Origin: a bacterium YEK0313
Lineage (GTDB): Bacteria; Pseudomonadota; Alphaproteobacteria; Rhizobiales; Phreatobacteraceae
Assembly: GCA_000751295.2 (NCBI GenBank)
Contig: CCMO02000001.1
Coordinates: 4,306,615 to 4,370,614 of the forward strand
DNA length: 64,000 bases
Direction of reading: 5' to 3'
Part shown: one piece after another, positions 17,022 to 26,082 of the stretch
How the letters are laid out: each line of letters opens with the position of its first letter
Position numbering within the stretch: the stretch's first letter is position 1
The notes under the pieces: generated by a model
The model's database searches: none
What the model was told of the DNA's origin: nothing
Seen by the model: the letters and a program-made list of their open reading frames with translations, nothing else
Position numbers and translations under genes: made by a program

Positions 17022-18533
17022 TCATGCCGCCTGGGCCGCCAGCCAGTCGGCGACGTCCGCCCGCTCGGCCGCCGTCAGGTGCAGGCCGTGCTTGGTACGC
17101 CGCCACAGGATGTCCTCCGGCGAGCGAGCCCATTCCGACCGCACGAGGTGATCGATCTCGCGGGCGTAGAGCAGCCCGCCGAAATGCCGGCCGAGATCGG
17201 CGGGAACCGCCGCCGCCCCGAGGATGGCCGGCGCCTCGCTGCCGTAGAGCCGGCCGTAATGGGTGCGCAGCGCGTCGGGCAGGCCCGGATAGCGCCGCGC
17301 GAGCTCGGCGCGCCAGAGCTCGAAATCGGCCTCCGGCAGATCGCCGCCCGGCAGGACGGCGCTGGCGGTCCAGGCCCCGGCCATGACCGGAAAGAACGGC
17401 ACGAGGCGGTCGAGCGCCTGTTCGGCGAGTTTGCGGAACGTGGTGATCTTGCCGCCGAAAATCGACAGGAGCGGCGCGGTGCCCGCCTCCCCGTCCAGCT
17501 CGAAGACATAGTCCCGGGTGACGGCCGAGGCGCTCTCGGCGGCATCGTCATAGAGCGGCCGGACGCCGGAAAAGCTCGATACGATGTCGCCGCGCCCGAA
17601 CTGGCGCTTGAAGCTGCGGTTCAGGATGGCGAGAAGGTAGTCGATCTCGGCATCGTCGATCACAACCTCTTCCGGCCGGCCGGCGAAGGGAATGTCGGTC
17701 GTCCCGACCAGCGCCAGATCGCCTTCGTAAGGATTGACGAAGATCACCCGCCGATCATCGTTCTGGATCAGGTAGGCCTGCGGCCCGTCCCAGAATTTCG
17801 GCAGGACGAGATGGCTGCCCTTGACGAGGCGCACCTGGCGGGTCGAGCGCCGGCCCGCCCGGCCGATCACCTCCTCGACCCAGGGGCCGGCTGCGTTGAC
17901 CAGGGCACGCGCCCGTACCTCGCGGCGAACGCCGCCGGCCTGAAGCGTCGCGACCCACAGCCCCGCCTCGCGCCGCGCCTCGACGAGACGGGTCCGGGTC
18001 GACACGGCGGCGCCGCGCCGGGCGGCATCCAGCGCATTGAGCACGACGAGGCGGGCATCATCCACCCAACAGTCCGAATATTCGAAGCCGCGGGTGAAGC
18101 GCCTGTCGAGCGCCGCGCCGACCGGATCGCGCGCCAGGTCGAGCGCGCGCGTGCCGGGCAGACGCTCGCGGCCGCCGAGATGATCGTAGAGAAAGAGCCC
18201 GAGGCGGATCAGCCAGCGCGGCCGCTGGGCCGGACTGTGCGGCAGCACGAAACGCATCGGCCAGATGATGTGCGGGGCGGCCTTCAGCAGCACCTCGCGC
18301 TCGATCAGCGCTTCCCGCACCAGGCGGAACTCGTAATATTCGAGGTAGCGCAGGCCGCCATGCACGAGCTTGCCGGAGCGCGAGGAGGTGCCCTCTGCAA
18401 GATCGCCCTTTTCGACGAGCAGGACGCGCAGGCCGCGGCCGCTCGCATCGCGCGCGATCCCCGCGCCATTGATGCCGCCGCCGACGACCAGCAGGTCGAC
18501 CGTATCGCCGCCTGCGAAAGCGGGCCCGCTCAT
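17022..18533 (-). CDS. GlpD/EryB-like FAD-dependent polyol-phosphate dehydrogenase
   Basis: A 503-residue membrane-associated flavoprotein dehydrogenase. The FAD-binding motif is VVGGGINGAGIARDASGRG (about 15-33). The family block GTSSRSGKLVHGGLRYLEYYEF follows, then the substrate region (KGSHLVLP, YEGDLALVGTTD, SFSGVRPL) and the GlpD C-terminal domain. GlpD oxidises sn-glycerol 3-phosphate, and EryB, of the same family, oxidises erythritol phosphate. Electrons go to ubiquinone. Because the operon kinase is EryA-like rather than GlpK-like, a tetritol or pentitol phosphate is as likely a substrate as glycerol 3-phosphate. It starts 30 bases after the upstream aldolase. Confidence 0.88.
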   Translation of the reverse strand: MSGPAFAGGDTVDLLVVGGGINGAGIARDASGRGLRVLLVEKGDLAEGTSSRSGKLVHGGLRYLEYYEFRLVREALIEREVLLKAAPHIIWPMRFVLPHSPAQRPRWLIRLGLFLYDHLGGRERLPGTRALDLARDPVGAALDRRFTRGFEYSDCWVDDARLVVLNALDAARRGAAVSTRTRLVEARREAGLWVATLQAGGVRREVRARALVNAAGPWVEEVIGRAGRRSTRQVRLVKGSHLVLPKFWDGPQAYLIQNDDRRVIFVNPYEGDLALVGTTDIPFAGRPEEVVIDDAEIDYLLAILNRSFKRQFGRGDIVSSFSGVRPLYDDAAESASAVTRDYVFELDGEAGTAPLLSIFGGKITTFRKLAEQALDRLVPFFPVMAGAWTASAVLPGGDLPEADFELWRAELARRYPGLPDALRTHYGRLYGSEAPAILGAAAVPADLGRHFGGLLYAREIDHLVRSEWARSPEDILWRRTKHGLHLTAAERADVADWLAAQAA

Positions 18534-18563
18534 GCCGCGTTCTCCACCTGCCGTGCGGCCCGA

Positions 18564-19226
18564 TCAGGCCGCGTCCCGTTTCGGCCGCGGGCCGTAGTTC
18601 TTGAACTTCTCGATGGTGCGGGCGATCTCGTCGTCCGGCAGGACCCGCGGCGTGCCGACCTGCAGCGCCACCGCATATTGGCGGCAAAGGGTTTCGAGCT
18701 CGACGGCGAGCCACATGGCCTTGCCGAGGTCGGGTCCGGTCGCGATCATGCCGTGATTGGCCAGCAGACAGCAGGTTCGGTCCTTCAGCGCGTCGAGCGC
18801 CGCCATCGACAGCTCGGCCGTGCCGTAGGTCTCGTATTTGCCGCAGCGGATGGTCGGGCCGCCGGCGGCCGCGATCATGTAGTGCACGGCCGGAATGTCC
18901 TCGCCGCACATGGCGAAGGCCGTGCAATAGGTCGGGTGGGCATGCACGATGGCGCCCGTCTCGGGGCGCGCCTGCAGGATGTCGCGGTGGAAGCGCCATT
19001 CCGACGACGGCACGAGGTCGTGGTCGTAGGTGCCGTCCATGTTCAGGAAGACGATGTCGTCCGGGGTCATCTGGCCATACGGCAGGCCCGACGGCGTGAC
19101 GAACAGGCCGTCGTTCCAGCGCACCGAGATGTTGCCCGAGGTCCCCTGGTTGATGCCGAGGCCGTTCATGGCGCGGCAGGCCTCGACCATGGCCTGGCGG
19201 GTGGCGAATTCATTGAGCTTGCTCAT
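18564..19226 (-). CDS. Class II aldolase, L-fuculose-1-phosphate aldolase (FucA)-like
   Basis: A 220-residue zinc aldolase of normal FucA length. NQGTSGNISVR (about 26-36) and VTPSGLPYG are the phosphate-binding turns. Glu76 (SSEWRFH) matches the catalytic glutamate. His95 and His97 (VHAHPTY) and His158 (ANHGM) are the zinc ligands. It would split a ketose 1-phosphate into dihydroxyacetone phosphate and an aldehyde. The ATG at 19226 has GAGGAGAT eight bases upstream. It lies between the hydroxyacid dehydrogenase and the GlpD-like gene, fitting aldol cleavage after oxidation. Confidence 0.9.
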   Translation of the reverse strand: MSKLNEFATRQAMVEACRAMNGLGINQGTSGNISVRWNDGLFVTPSGLPYGQMTPDDIVFLNMDGTYDHDLVPSSEWRFHRDILQARPETGAIVHAHPTYCTAFAMCGEDIPAVHYMIAAAGGPTIRCGKYETYGTAELSMAALDALKDRTCCLLANHGMIATGPDLGKAMWLAVELETLCRQYAVALQVGTPRVLPDDEIARTIEKFKNYGPRPKRDAA

Positions 19227-19245
19227 GATCGATCTCCTCGAAAAG

Positions 19246-20304
19246 TCAGGCGACGGGGTTGAGGGCGCCTTCGCCGCTCGCATGGCGGCGCACCTCCTCG
19301 GCGATCATCGCCGCGGCGATGCGCACTGTGGTGGTGGAGGCGCCGGCAATATGCGGCGTGAGGGTGACGTTGGGCAGTTTCAGGAGCGGCCAGTCGGCCG
19401 GCGGCGGCTCGACGGCGAAGGTCTCCAGCATGGCGCCGCGCAGATGGCCCGAGGTCAGCGCGTCATAGAGCGCGTCGTAGTCGACCAGCGGTCCGCGCGC
19501 GGTATTGACGAAGATCGCGCCGCGCTTCATGGCGGCGAAGGCCGCGGCGTTCATGAATTTCGCCGTCTCGGGCGTGACCCGGGCATGCAGGGTGACGATG
19601 TCGGCCTCGGCGAGCAGGGTCTCCAGCGCGACCTGCTCGACGCCGTCGGCGCGGTCCGTCGCCGAGATCTGCACATAGGGGTCGGCCACCAGGATGCGGC
19701 AGCCGAAGGCCTTCAGCAGCCTGACCACGCGCGTGCCGATCTGGCCATAGCCGACTATGCCGACGACCTGCTCGGAAAGCTCCGTGCCGGTCATGTCGGC
19801 GCGATAGAGGTCGCCGCGCCAGTCGCCCTGCCGGAGCGCCTCGTGGCCGGCGCGGATGAGGCGGCTTTCGGAGAGGATGGCGCCGATGGTGAACTCGGCC
19901 ACAGCGCCGGCATTGCGGCCCGGCGTGTTGACCAGCTTGACCCCGGCGGCGCGCGCCGCGGCCGCGTCGATGTTGACCGGGCCGCCGCGCGACACCGCGA
20001 TCAGCTCGAGCCGCTTCAGCCGGGCCAGCATGGCGCCCGATACCGGCGCCAGGTGGGTGACGAAGGCCTGCGCCTCGCCGATGAAGTCGACCACGGCATC
20101 GGGGTCGCCGAAATATTCACGCAGGCCGTCGAGGCCCTGGCTCGCCTGCTCGCCGGAATAGCCGTGATGCATCGGTTCGTCCGGCCAGGGCAGCTCGAGC
20201 GTACGGACGGTCGAGCCGGCCGGGGCGAGACGCTCGATCTCCTCGCGGAACACTTCCGCCAGCATGAACCGGTCGCCGATCACGGCTATTTCGAGCGGGC
20301 GCAT
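19246..20304 (-). CDS. D-isomer-specific 2-hydroxyacid dehydrogenase family protein
   Basis: A 352-residue NAD(P)-dependent oxidoreductase. The nucleotide-binding Rossmann motif is VVGIVGYGQIGTRVVRLLKAFG with the following acidic residue in VADPY. The catalytic Arg is in the VNTARGPLVDYDAL block and the His in LTPHIAGAS. An N-terminal region of about 100 residues (MHHGYSGEQASQGLDGLREYFG) is longer than in GhrA-type enzymes. It would interconvert a 2-hydroxyacid and a 2-keto acid derived from the imported sugar or polyol. It begins 12 bases after the EryA-like kinase gene. Confidence 0.87.
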   Translation of the reverse strand: MRPLEIAVIGDRFMLAEVFREEIERLAPAGSTVRTLELPWPDEPMHHGYSGEQASQGLDGLREYFGDPDAVVDFIGEAQAFVTHLAPVSGAMLARLKRLELIAVSRGGPVNIDAAAARAAGVKLVNTPGRNAGAVAEFTIGAILSESRLIRAGHEALRQGDWRGDLYRADMTGTELSEQVVGIVGYGQIGTRVVRLLKAFGCRILVADPYVQISATDRADGVEQVALETLLAEADIVTLHARVTPETAKFMNAAAFAAMKRGAIFVNTARGPLVDYDALYDALTSGHLRGAMLETFAVEPPPADWPLLKLPNVTLTPHIAGASTTTVRIAAAMIAEEVRRHASGEGALNPVA

Positions 20305-20316
20305 GACATGACCTCT

Positions 20317-21882
20317 TCAGCTCGGCGCACGCGGCATGGCGGCCAGGGCATGCCAATGCGGCCGCATCTCCGTACGCAGGGATCGGTAGATGGCGAAGCC
20401 CGCGTCATAGACCGGGCCGAGGTCGGGATCGGGCGCGATCACCCGCCCGAGGGTGGGCGCGACCCAGGTCCTGCAGCAGGCCGCCATGTCAGGCACGATG
20501 CCGAGCGCGACGGCCGCCATCATGGCAGCACCGGTCGCTCCGGCCTCGTCCCGTTCGGCGTCGCGGACCGGAACCCCGAGCACGCTCGCATAGATCTGCT
20601 TGAGCGTGCGCGACCGGGCCGCCCCGCCGGCGATGCGCAGCTCCGCGGGCGGACCGCCGATCGAGGCGAAGCAGTCGCGCGCGGCATAGGCCAGCCCCTC
20701 ATAGACCGAGCGCAGGATGCCGCCGAAACCGACCGCGTTGGACAGGCCGACGATCTGGGCGCGCGCCCGGGCTTCGACGAACGGGCCGCGCTCGCCGGCG
20801 CGATCGATATAGGGATGATAGAGCGCCTGGGCCGGCCGCTCGGCGGCCACCACCCGCTCGAACGCGGCGAGCGCCTGATCGCGGTCGAAATCATGGCCGA
20901 GCAGCTCGGCGGCCTGCCGGGTGAGGTCGAGCAGCCAGTCGATATTGATGGTGGCGGCCATGTTCGACTGCATGCGCGCCACCGAACCCGGCACGAAGCA
21001 CATGGTGTAGCCGCTCGGCTCCGGCAGCAGATCCAGCGTCGCCGGATCGGCGCGGCGCATGTGCATGCCGGTCGAGCCGACGATCGAAATCCCCGCCGCC
21101 CCGGCCTCGTCATGGAGCCCTGCTGCGAGCGCCGTACACAGCACGTCGACATAGCCGAGCACGACGGGCAGCCCGGCCTTCAGGCCGAGACGATCGGCGA
21201 CAGCCGTTGCGAGCGGATGATGGCGGCCCGTCAGGCTGTCGACGATCGGCGGCAGCAGCCGGCGGCGGTGGGTCAGCCCATAAGCGGCGATGGCGTCCGC
21301 GTCATAGTCGCGCGTGCGGTAGTTGCCGAAGGTGAACACCGCCTCCGAGACGTCGGTGACACGCTCGCCGGTGAGGCAGAGATAAAGCCAGTCCTTGACG
21401 TGGCAGGCGTAGTCGGTCCGGTCCAGGAGATCGGGCCGGTGCCGGTCCAGCCAGACGAGATGGCCGCTCTGGTTGGAAGCGTTCATGCCGCTGCCGGTGG
21501 AGCGATAGGCCGCGGCGCGCCGGCCGTCGGCCGCCATTTCCTCGACGATCGCCGCCGCGCGGGTGTCGAGCCACAACCAGGCTGGTGCCACCGGCGCGCC
21601 ATCCGCGCCGATCAGGCAGGTGCCATCGCCCTGACCGGTGACGGCGAGCGCCACGGCGCGGCGCGCAAGGTCGGGCAGCTTTTCGCCGATCCGGCCGATG
21701 ACCGCCACGACATCCGCCCAGGTCTGCGCCAGGTCCTGCTCGACGGCAACCCCGGCGGCGTCGCGCCGGTAGAGATTGGCGGTGCCGGCCGCGGCGATCT
21801 GCCGGCCGGCGAGATCGAACACGACCGCCTTGATGACCGAGGTGCCTGCATCGAGGCCGATGATGAGATCGCCTTCGCTCAT
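20317..21882 (-). CDS. FGGY kinase, erythritol kinase (EryA)-like
   Basis: A 521-residue kinase, close to the length of Brucella EryA. The N-terminal ATPase motif is IIGLDAGTSVIKAVVFDLAG, followed by VAVTGQGDGTCLIG and AWLWLDTRAAAI. Further blocks that I recognise from EryA are GSTGMHMR, MAATINIDWLLDL and YHPYIDRAGERGPF. The C-terminal FGGY-type block is ELRIAGGAARSRTLKQI with GATGAAMMAAVALG. EryA phosphorylates erythritol at a terminal hydroxyl. The resemblance is from memory of the family, so a related polyol is possible. Its ATG overlaps the stop of the ATPase gene (ATGA), coupling uptake to phosphorylation. Confidence 0.85.
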   Translation of the reverse strand: MSEGDLIIGLDAGTSVIKAVVFDLAGRQIAAAGTANLYRRDAAGVAVEQDLAQTWADVVAVIGRIGEKLPDLARRAVALAVTGQGDGTCLIGADGAPVAPAWLWLDTRAAAIVEEMAADGRRAAAYRSTGSGMNASNQSGHLVWLDRHRPDLLDRTDYACHVKDWLYLCLTGERVTDVSEAVFTFGNYRTRDYDADAIAAYGLTHRRRLLPPIVDSLTGRHHPLATAVADRLGLKAGLPVVLGYVDVLCTALAAGLHDEAGAAGISIVGSTGMHMRRADPATLDLLPEPSGYTMCFVPGSVARMQSNMAATINIDWLLDLTRQAAELLGHDFDRDQALAAFERVVAAERPAQALYHPYIDRAGERGPFVEARARAQIVGLSNAVGFGGILRSVYEGLAYAARDCFASIGGPPAELRIAGGAARSRTLKQIYASVLGVPVRDAERDEAGATGAAMMAAVALGIVPDMAACCRTWVAPTLGRVIAPDPDLGPVYDAGFAIYRSLRTEMRPHWHALAAMPRAPS

Positions 21883-23009
21883 GCCGGCTCTCCCGCGTGG
21901 AACAGGGCCTTGCCGGTGCCGCTGTCGAACAAATGCATGGCGGCGAGCGGCACGCCGATGCCGATCCTCTCGCCGAGGCGCGCCTCGACGGGGCGATCCG
22001 ATGTCGCAATGACGCGCGCGCCGCCGACGTCGATCGCCAGATGGCTCTGGTCGCCGAGCCAGAAATTGGCGATGACCTCGCCGGTGATGTCGCCGCCACC
22101 GATGGTCAGGCGATGCGGCCGCAGACCGAGATGCAACTGCCGCCCGCCGGCAAGGCCGTTGACGAGCGCGGTCTTCACCAGGCCGCCGGCCGCCATGACC
22201 AGCGGCAGCACGAAGCGGCCCTTCTCGACGACGACCTGCAGCGTGCCGCTGTCGCGGTTGAGCTCGGCCGGATAGAGGTTCATCGCCGGTTCGCCGATGA
22301 AGCCCGCCACGAACAGGTTGGCCGGCCTTTCCTTCAGCTCCTCCGGCGTGCCGTACTGCATGAGCTCGCCCTTCTCCATGACGGCGATGCGGTCGGCGAG
22401 CGCGATCGCCTCCGTCTGGTCATGGGTGACGAAGACCGTCGTCATCCGTCGCGAGTTCAGGAAGTCCTTGATGCGGGCGCGCAGGATCGCCCTGAGCCGC
22501 GGCTCGAGCTGCGACATCGGCTCGTCGAGCAGGTAGAGATCCGCCTCGCGCACCAGGGCGCGGGCGAGCGACGCCCTTTGTTGCTGGCCCGAGGCGATAG
22601 TGACGGGATAGCGGCCGAGCACGTCCTCGATCTCGAGCAGCGCGGCGATGGCCGCGACGCGACGCGCGACGTCGTCCCTTGCGGTCCGGTCGCGCAGCAG
22701 CGCGAAGGCGATATTGTCACGCACCGTCAGCGGCGGATAGAGCGAATAGCCCTCGAAGGCCATGGCGACATTACGTTTTGCCGGCGCCAGCTGGTGAATG
22801 TCGCGGCCGCCGACCCGGATCGCGCCGGTCGAGACCTCCTCGAAGCCGGCGATCATGCGCAGCGTCGAGGTCTTGCCGCAGCCGGACGAGCCGAGCAGCG
22901 CCATGACCTCGCCGTCCGCCAGTGCCAGCGACAGGCGGTCGACCGCCACGAGGCCCCGTGGCCGGGGGCCGTAGATCTTGGAGACGCTGTCGAGTTCGAG
23001 CCTGGCCAT
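21879..23009 (-). CDS. Sugar/polyol ABC transporter ATP-binding protein B (hydrolysis-competent partner)
   Basis: A 376-residue CUT1-type ATPase with a C-terminal TOBE regulatory region from about 240. Walker A is GSSGCGKT (40-47), Walker B LLDEP with catalytic Glu163, and the switch His196 lies in VFVTHDQTE. Three positions are unusual: the Q-loop reads FEGYS (Glu86 instead of Gln), the signature is IASGQ (138-142) instead of LSGGQ, and the D-loop is SQLE. It follows ATPase A by seven bases and overlaps the EryA-like kinase. With ATPase A it would form a heterodimer, as in the two-ATPase glycerol importer GlpSTPQV of Rhizobium. Confidence 0.9.
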   Translation of the reverse strand: MARLELDSVSKIYGPRPRGLVAVDRLSLALADGEVMALLGSSGCGKTSTLRMIAGFEEVSTGAIRVGGRDIHQLAPAKRNVAMAFEGYSLYPPLTVRDNIAFALLRDRTARDDVARRVAAIAALLEIEDVLGRYPVTIASGQQQRASLARALVREADLYLLDEPMSQLEPRLRAILRARIKDFLNSRRMTTVFVTHDQTEAIALADRIAVMEKGELMQYGTPEELKERPANLFVAGFIGEPAMNLYPAELNRDSGTLQVVVEKGRFVLPLVMAAGGLVKTALVNGLAGGRQLHLGLRPHRLTIGGGDITGEVIANFWLGDQSHLAIDVGGARVIATSDRPVEARLGERIGIGVPLAAMHLFDSGTGKALFHAGEPA

Positions 23010-23016
23010 GATGATG

Positions 23017-24114
23017 TCACTGATCCCTGGCGACCAGCGCTTCGGTTGCGCCGTCGAAGAACAGGATGTGAGCCGGGTCGATCGCCACATGGACTTCGGC
23101 GTGCTGGCGCGGCAGCCGCGCCGCCACGTCCTCGCTCGCGGTGGCGATCAGCTCTTCGCCGCCTTGGGTCTTCAGGAGCATGGCGGCGCGGAAATTGAGC
23201 ATGGTCACCGCGTCGAGCGCCATCGGAAGGCGATCCGGCCCTGGTTCGAGATGCACCGCCACATGTTCCGGCCGGATGGCGGCAACGCACTCGCCCGTCA
23301 GGCGCGCGGCAACCGGCGCCGGCAGGGCGACGGTGTGGCCGAGCACGTCGACCACGGCGCCCTGCCCGCTCATCCGCGGCCGGGCGCGATAGGTGTTGAT
23401 GGTGGGATCGCCGAACAGCCTGGCGATCTCGACCGTTGCCGGCGCGCGATAGACGGCGGCCGGCCGGTCGACCTGCGCAAAACGGCCGCCAGACAGGACC
23501 GCGATGCGATCCCCGAAGGCCATCGCCTCGCGATAGTCCTGCGTCACATAGAGCACTGTGGCGCCGAAGGTCTTCAACAGGCGCGGCAGTTCGAAACGCA
23601 TCTCGTAGCGCAGCTTGGCATCGACATTGCGCAGGGGATCGTCGAGCATCTGCAGCGCGGCGCCCGATACCAGCGCCCGGGCGAGCGCGGTGCGCTGCTT
23701 CTGGCCGTTCGACAGGCGGCGCGGCTCGCGCTCGATGACATGGTCGATCTTCAGGAGTTCGGCGACGTCGCCGACCCGTTTCGTCAGCTCGGCCTCGGCG
23801 AGCCCGCGGGCCCGCAGCGGACTGGCGATGTTCTCGCGGGCGCTGAGATGCGGATAGAGCGCGAAATTCTGGAACGCCATGCCGACGCCGCGCGCCTCCG
23901 GCGGCAGGTCGGCGACCGAACGGCCGCCGATGCGGATATCGCCGCCGTCGATCGGATGGATGCCGGCGATGAGGCGCAGCAGCACGGTCTTGCCGGCACC
24001 CGACGGGCCGACGATGACGACCGCCTCTCCCGGCTCGACCGTGAGGCTGGCATCCTTCAGCACCTCCGCCTTGCGGAAGGCCTTGGAGACGGTGTCGAGC
24101 ACGAGATAGGACAT
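23017..24114 (-). CDS. Sugar/polyol ABC transporter ATP-binding protein A (degenerate active site)
   Basis: A 365-residue CUT1-type ATPase with a C-terminal TOBE region. Walker A GPSGAGKT (36-43), the Q-loop FQNFALYP (Gln82) and the signature LSNGQ (134-138) are near canonical. Walker B is LQMLDDP with Asp159 in place of the catalytic Glu, and the switch region is LYVTQDYREAM with Gln192 in place of His. Its own ATP site should therefore hydrolyse poorly, while its LSNGQ completes the good site of ATPase B. It starts 12 bases after permease 2. Confidence 0.9.
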   Translation of the reverse strand: MSYLVLDTVSKAFRKAEVLKDASLTVEPGEAVVIVGPSGAGKTVLLRLIAGIHPIDGGDIRIGGRSVADLPPEARGVGMAFQNFALYPHLSARENIASPLRARGLAEAELTKRVGDVAELLKIDHVIEREPRRLSNGQKQRTALARALVSGAALQMLDDPLRNVDAKLRYEMRFELPRLLKTFGATVLYVTQDYREAMAFGDRIAVLSGGRFAQVDRPAAVYRAPATVEIARLFGDPTINTYRARPRMSGQGAVVDVLGHTVALPAPVAARLTGECVAAIRPEHVAVHLEPGPDRLPMALDAVTMLNFRAAMLLKTQGGEELIATASEDVAARLPRQHAEVHVAIDPAHILFFDGATEALVARDQ

Positions 24115-24126
24115 GATCCGCTCTCC

Positions 24127-24984
24127 TCAGCCCTTGACCGCGCCGAGCGACAGGCCCTCGACCAGATAGCGCTGGGTGAAGAGGGCAAGGATCAGCGTCG
24201 GCACCACCGACAGCACCAGCGCCGCGGCGATCTGGCCGTACTGGATGCCGGAGGCGGTGATGAAGGCGAGCGCGCCGACCGTCACCGGCTGCTTGTCGGC
24301 GGAAGCGAGGATCAGCGCGAAGATGAAATTGTTCCAGGCGAAGATGAAGGCGAGCAGCGCCGCCGCGGCGATGCCGGGACCGGCGAGCGGCACGGCGATG
24401 CGCCGGAAGGTCGCCCACCAGGAATGCCCGTCGATCTGATAGGCGTGCTCGATATCGGGGTTCACGTCCTCGAAATAGCCGCGGATGATCCAGATCACCA
24501 GCGGCAGGGTGATGAGCTGGTAGACCCAGACGAGCCCGACATAGGTGTCCTCCAGGCCGATCTCCTGGAAATAGAGCTTGAGCGGCAGCAGCACCAGCAG
24601 CGCCGGCGCGAAGCGGAACGACAGCAGCGTGAAGGCGATGTCCTCGCCGCCGCGGAACTTGAAGCGCGCGAAGGCATAGGCCGCGGGAATGCCGAGAACG
24701 AGCGAGACCAGCACCGCCGAGGCCGACAGCACCAGGCTGTTCCAGAGATTGCCGAGATAGTTGATCTGCAGCTTGGAGCCGGCGCCGGTGAATTCGCCCG
24801 AGATCAGCGCGCGATAATTGTCGAGGGTCGGCGTGAAGAACAGGCTCGGCGGGATGCGCAGGATGTCCTCGTTCGACTGGAACGACATGAGGAACACCCA
24901 GAACAGCGGAAACAGGAAGAACAGCCCGACAAGGGTCAGGGCAAGTCCCCGGAAGATGCGGCCGGCCAGGCTCGAACGCTGCAT
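24127..24984 (-). CDS. Sugar/polyol ABC transporter permease 2 (MalG-type)
   Basis: A 285-residue inner-membrane permease with about six helices. The cytoplasmic EAA loop, which contacts the ATPases, is at AYQIDGHSWWATFRRIAVPLAGPGIAAA (about 195-222), with the conserved IxxPL pattern. The first helix is GLALTLVGLFFLFPLFWVFLMSF. The ATG at 24984 has GAGGAGG upstream, and the gene lies 11 bases after permease 1. It is the MalG/UgpE-like half of the pore. Confidence 0.93.
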   Translation of the reverse strand: MQRSSLAGRIFRGLALTLVGLFFLFPLFWVFLMSFQSNEDILRIPPSLFFTPTLDNYRALISGEFTGAGSKLQINYLGNLWNSLVLSASAVLVSLVLGIPAAYAFARFKFRGGEDIAFTLLSFRFAPALLVLLPLKLYFQEIGLEDTYVGLVWVYQLITLPLVIWIIRGYFEDVNPDIEHAYQIDGHSWWATFRRIAVPLAGPGIAAAALLAFIFAWNNFIFALILASADKQPVTVGALAFITASGIQYGQIAAALVLSVVPTLILALFTQRYLVEGLSLGAVKG

Positions 24985-24995
24985 GACGCGCCTCC

Positions 24996-25916
24996 TCAGG
25001 CCTGGCCGTGGGCGCGCTCGCGCAGGCGCAGCCAGTGCTTGATGAAGATGTTGGAGAGCGCATAGGTGATCGCCCAGAGCACCATCAGCATCGCCGCGGA
25101 ACGGCCGATGGAGGTGAAGGTGAAGGCCTCGAGATAGGCGAGCACCTGGAACACCATCAGCGTATCGCCCGGCCCGCCCTGGGTCATGGCGAAGATGATG
25201 TCGAACTGCTGGATGGCGTCGAGCATGCGGAACAGCGCGGCGGTGACGATATAGGGGGTCAGCATCGGCAGGGTGATGCGGAAGAAGACGAAGCTCATCG
25301 GAACGCCGTCGAGCTCGGCCGCTTCGAAGGGCTGGCGCGGCAGCGCGCGCAGGCCCGCCAGCAGGAGGATGATCATGAACGGGGTGTAGACCCAGACATC
25401 GACGAGGACGACGGTGAACAGCGCCGATGACGGCGCCGAGGCCCAGCGGAAATCGGTGAAGCCGACCGCCGAGACGAGATAGCTCAGCACGCCGAAATTG
25501 GGATTGGTCATCAGCTTCCACATCAGGGCAGCGATCGCCGGCGCCGTCATCAGCGGCAGGATCAGCAGGACGCTCATGACGTTGTTCACCAAGGTGCGGC
25601 GCACCAGCAGCATGGCGATGGCGAGGCCGAGCACGAGCTCGACACCGACCGTCAGCACGGCATAGGTCAGCGACACGCGGATGGTGTGCCAGAAGGCGCC
25701 GTCGGTGAAGAGGTCGACATAGTTCTGCCACCAGGTCCAGGCGCGCGCATAGGGCATGGACAGGTTGTAGCGCTGCAGCGAGTAGCCGACGGCGGTGAAG
25801 AACGGCACGAGGATGCCGATGCAGACGATGAGCGCCGGCAGGCTCAGGAGATAGGGCAGCAGCCTCTGGGAGACGAGACGCCGGGGCCGAGCCTGTTGCA
25901 GATCGAGCGTGGTCAT
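24996..25916 (-). CDS. Sugar/polyol ABC transporter permease 1 (MalF-type)
   Basis: A 306-residue inner-membrane permease. The first helix is LLPYLLSLPALIVCIGILVPFFTAVGYSL. The EAA loop is EAAELDGVPMSFVFFRITLPMLTPY (about 216-240), with the EAAxxDG motif intact. This is the MalF/UgpA-like partner of permease 2. The start is the ATG at 25916. A 166-base spacer with two strong hairpins separates it from the binding-protein gene. Confidence 0.93.
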   Translation of the reverse strand: MTTLDLQQARPRRLVSQRLLPYLLSLPALIVCIGILVPFFTAVGYSLQRYNLSMPYARAWTWWQNYVDLFTDGAFWHTIRVSLTYAVLTVGVELVLGLAIAMLLVRRTLVNNVMSVLLILPLMTAPAIAALMWKLMTNPNFGVLSYLVSAVGFTDFRWASAPSSALFTVVLVDVWVYTPFMIILLLAGLRALPRQPFEAAELDGVPMSFVFFRITLPMLTPYIVTAALFRMLDAIQQFDIIFAMTQGGPGDTLMVFQVLAYLEAFTFTSIGRSAAMLMVLWAITYALSNIFIKHWLRLRERAHGQA

Positions 25917-26006
25917 CGCAAGCACCGGAACCTGAAGGACGCCGCATGGCGGCATGGGACGGACCGACATCGGCGGCGGGCTGCATCGCCGCCACCCTGG
26001 CCGCTG

Positions 26007-26066
26007 CCGGAGCGCCCCCGTGGGGGCAGGAGCGCTCCGGCGCTGCGACGCCGGCCTTCGGCCGGC
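26007..26066 (-). terminator. Two strong hairpins between binding-protein and permease genes
   Basis: CCGGAGCGC (26007-26015) pairs with GCGCTCCGG (26032-26040), with CCCCC/GGGGG around GT inside. A second stem, GCCGGCC (26050-26056) with GGCCGGC (26060-26066), has a three-base loop. Such structures commonly follow binding-protein genes and protect their mRNA or cause partial termination, so that more binding protein than permease is made. No U-run follows, so stabilisation or attenuation is more likely than a full stop. Confidence 0.55.
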
Positions 26067-26082
26067 AGGCCTGCTCGGGGGG

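Noticed and set aside
19030..22275. A very long open frame on the plus strand (about 1081 codons) opposite the kinase, dehydrogenase and ATPase genes
   Set aside because: It is antisense to four genes with clear family motifs. Its translation is rich in R, G, A and H with no recognisable domain, the usual shadow of GC-rich codon use.
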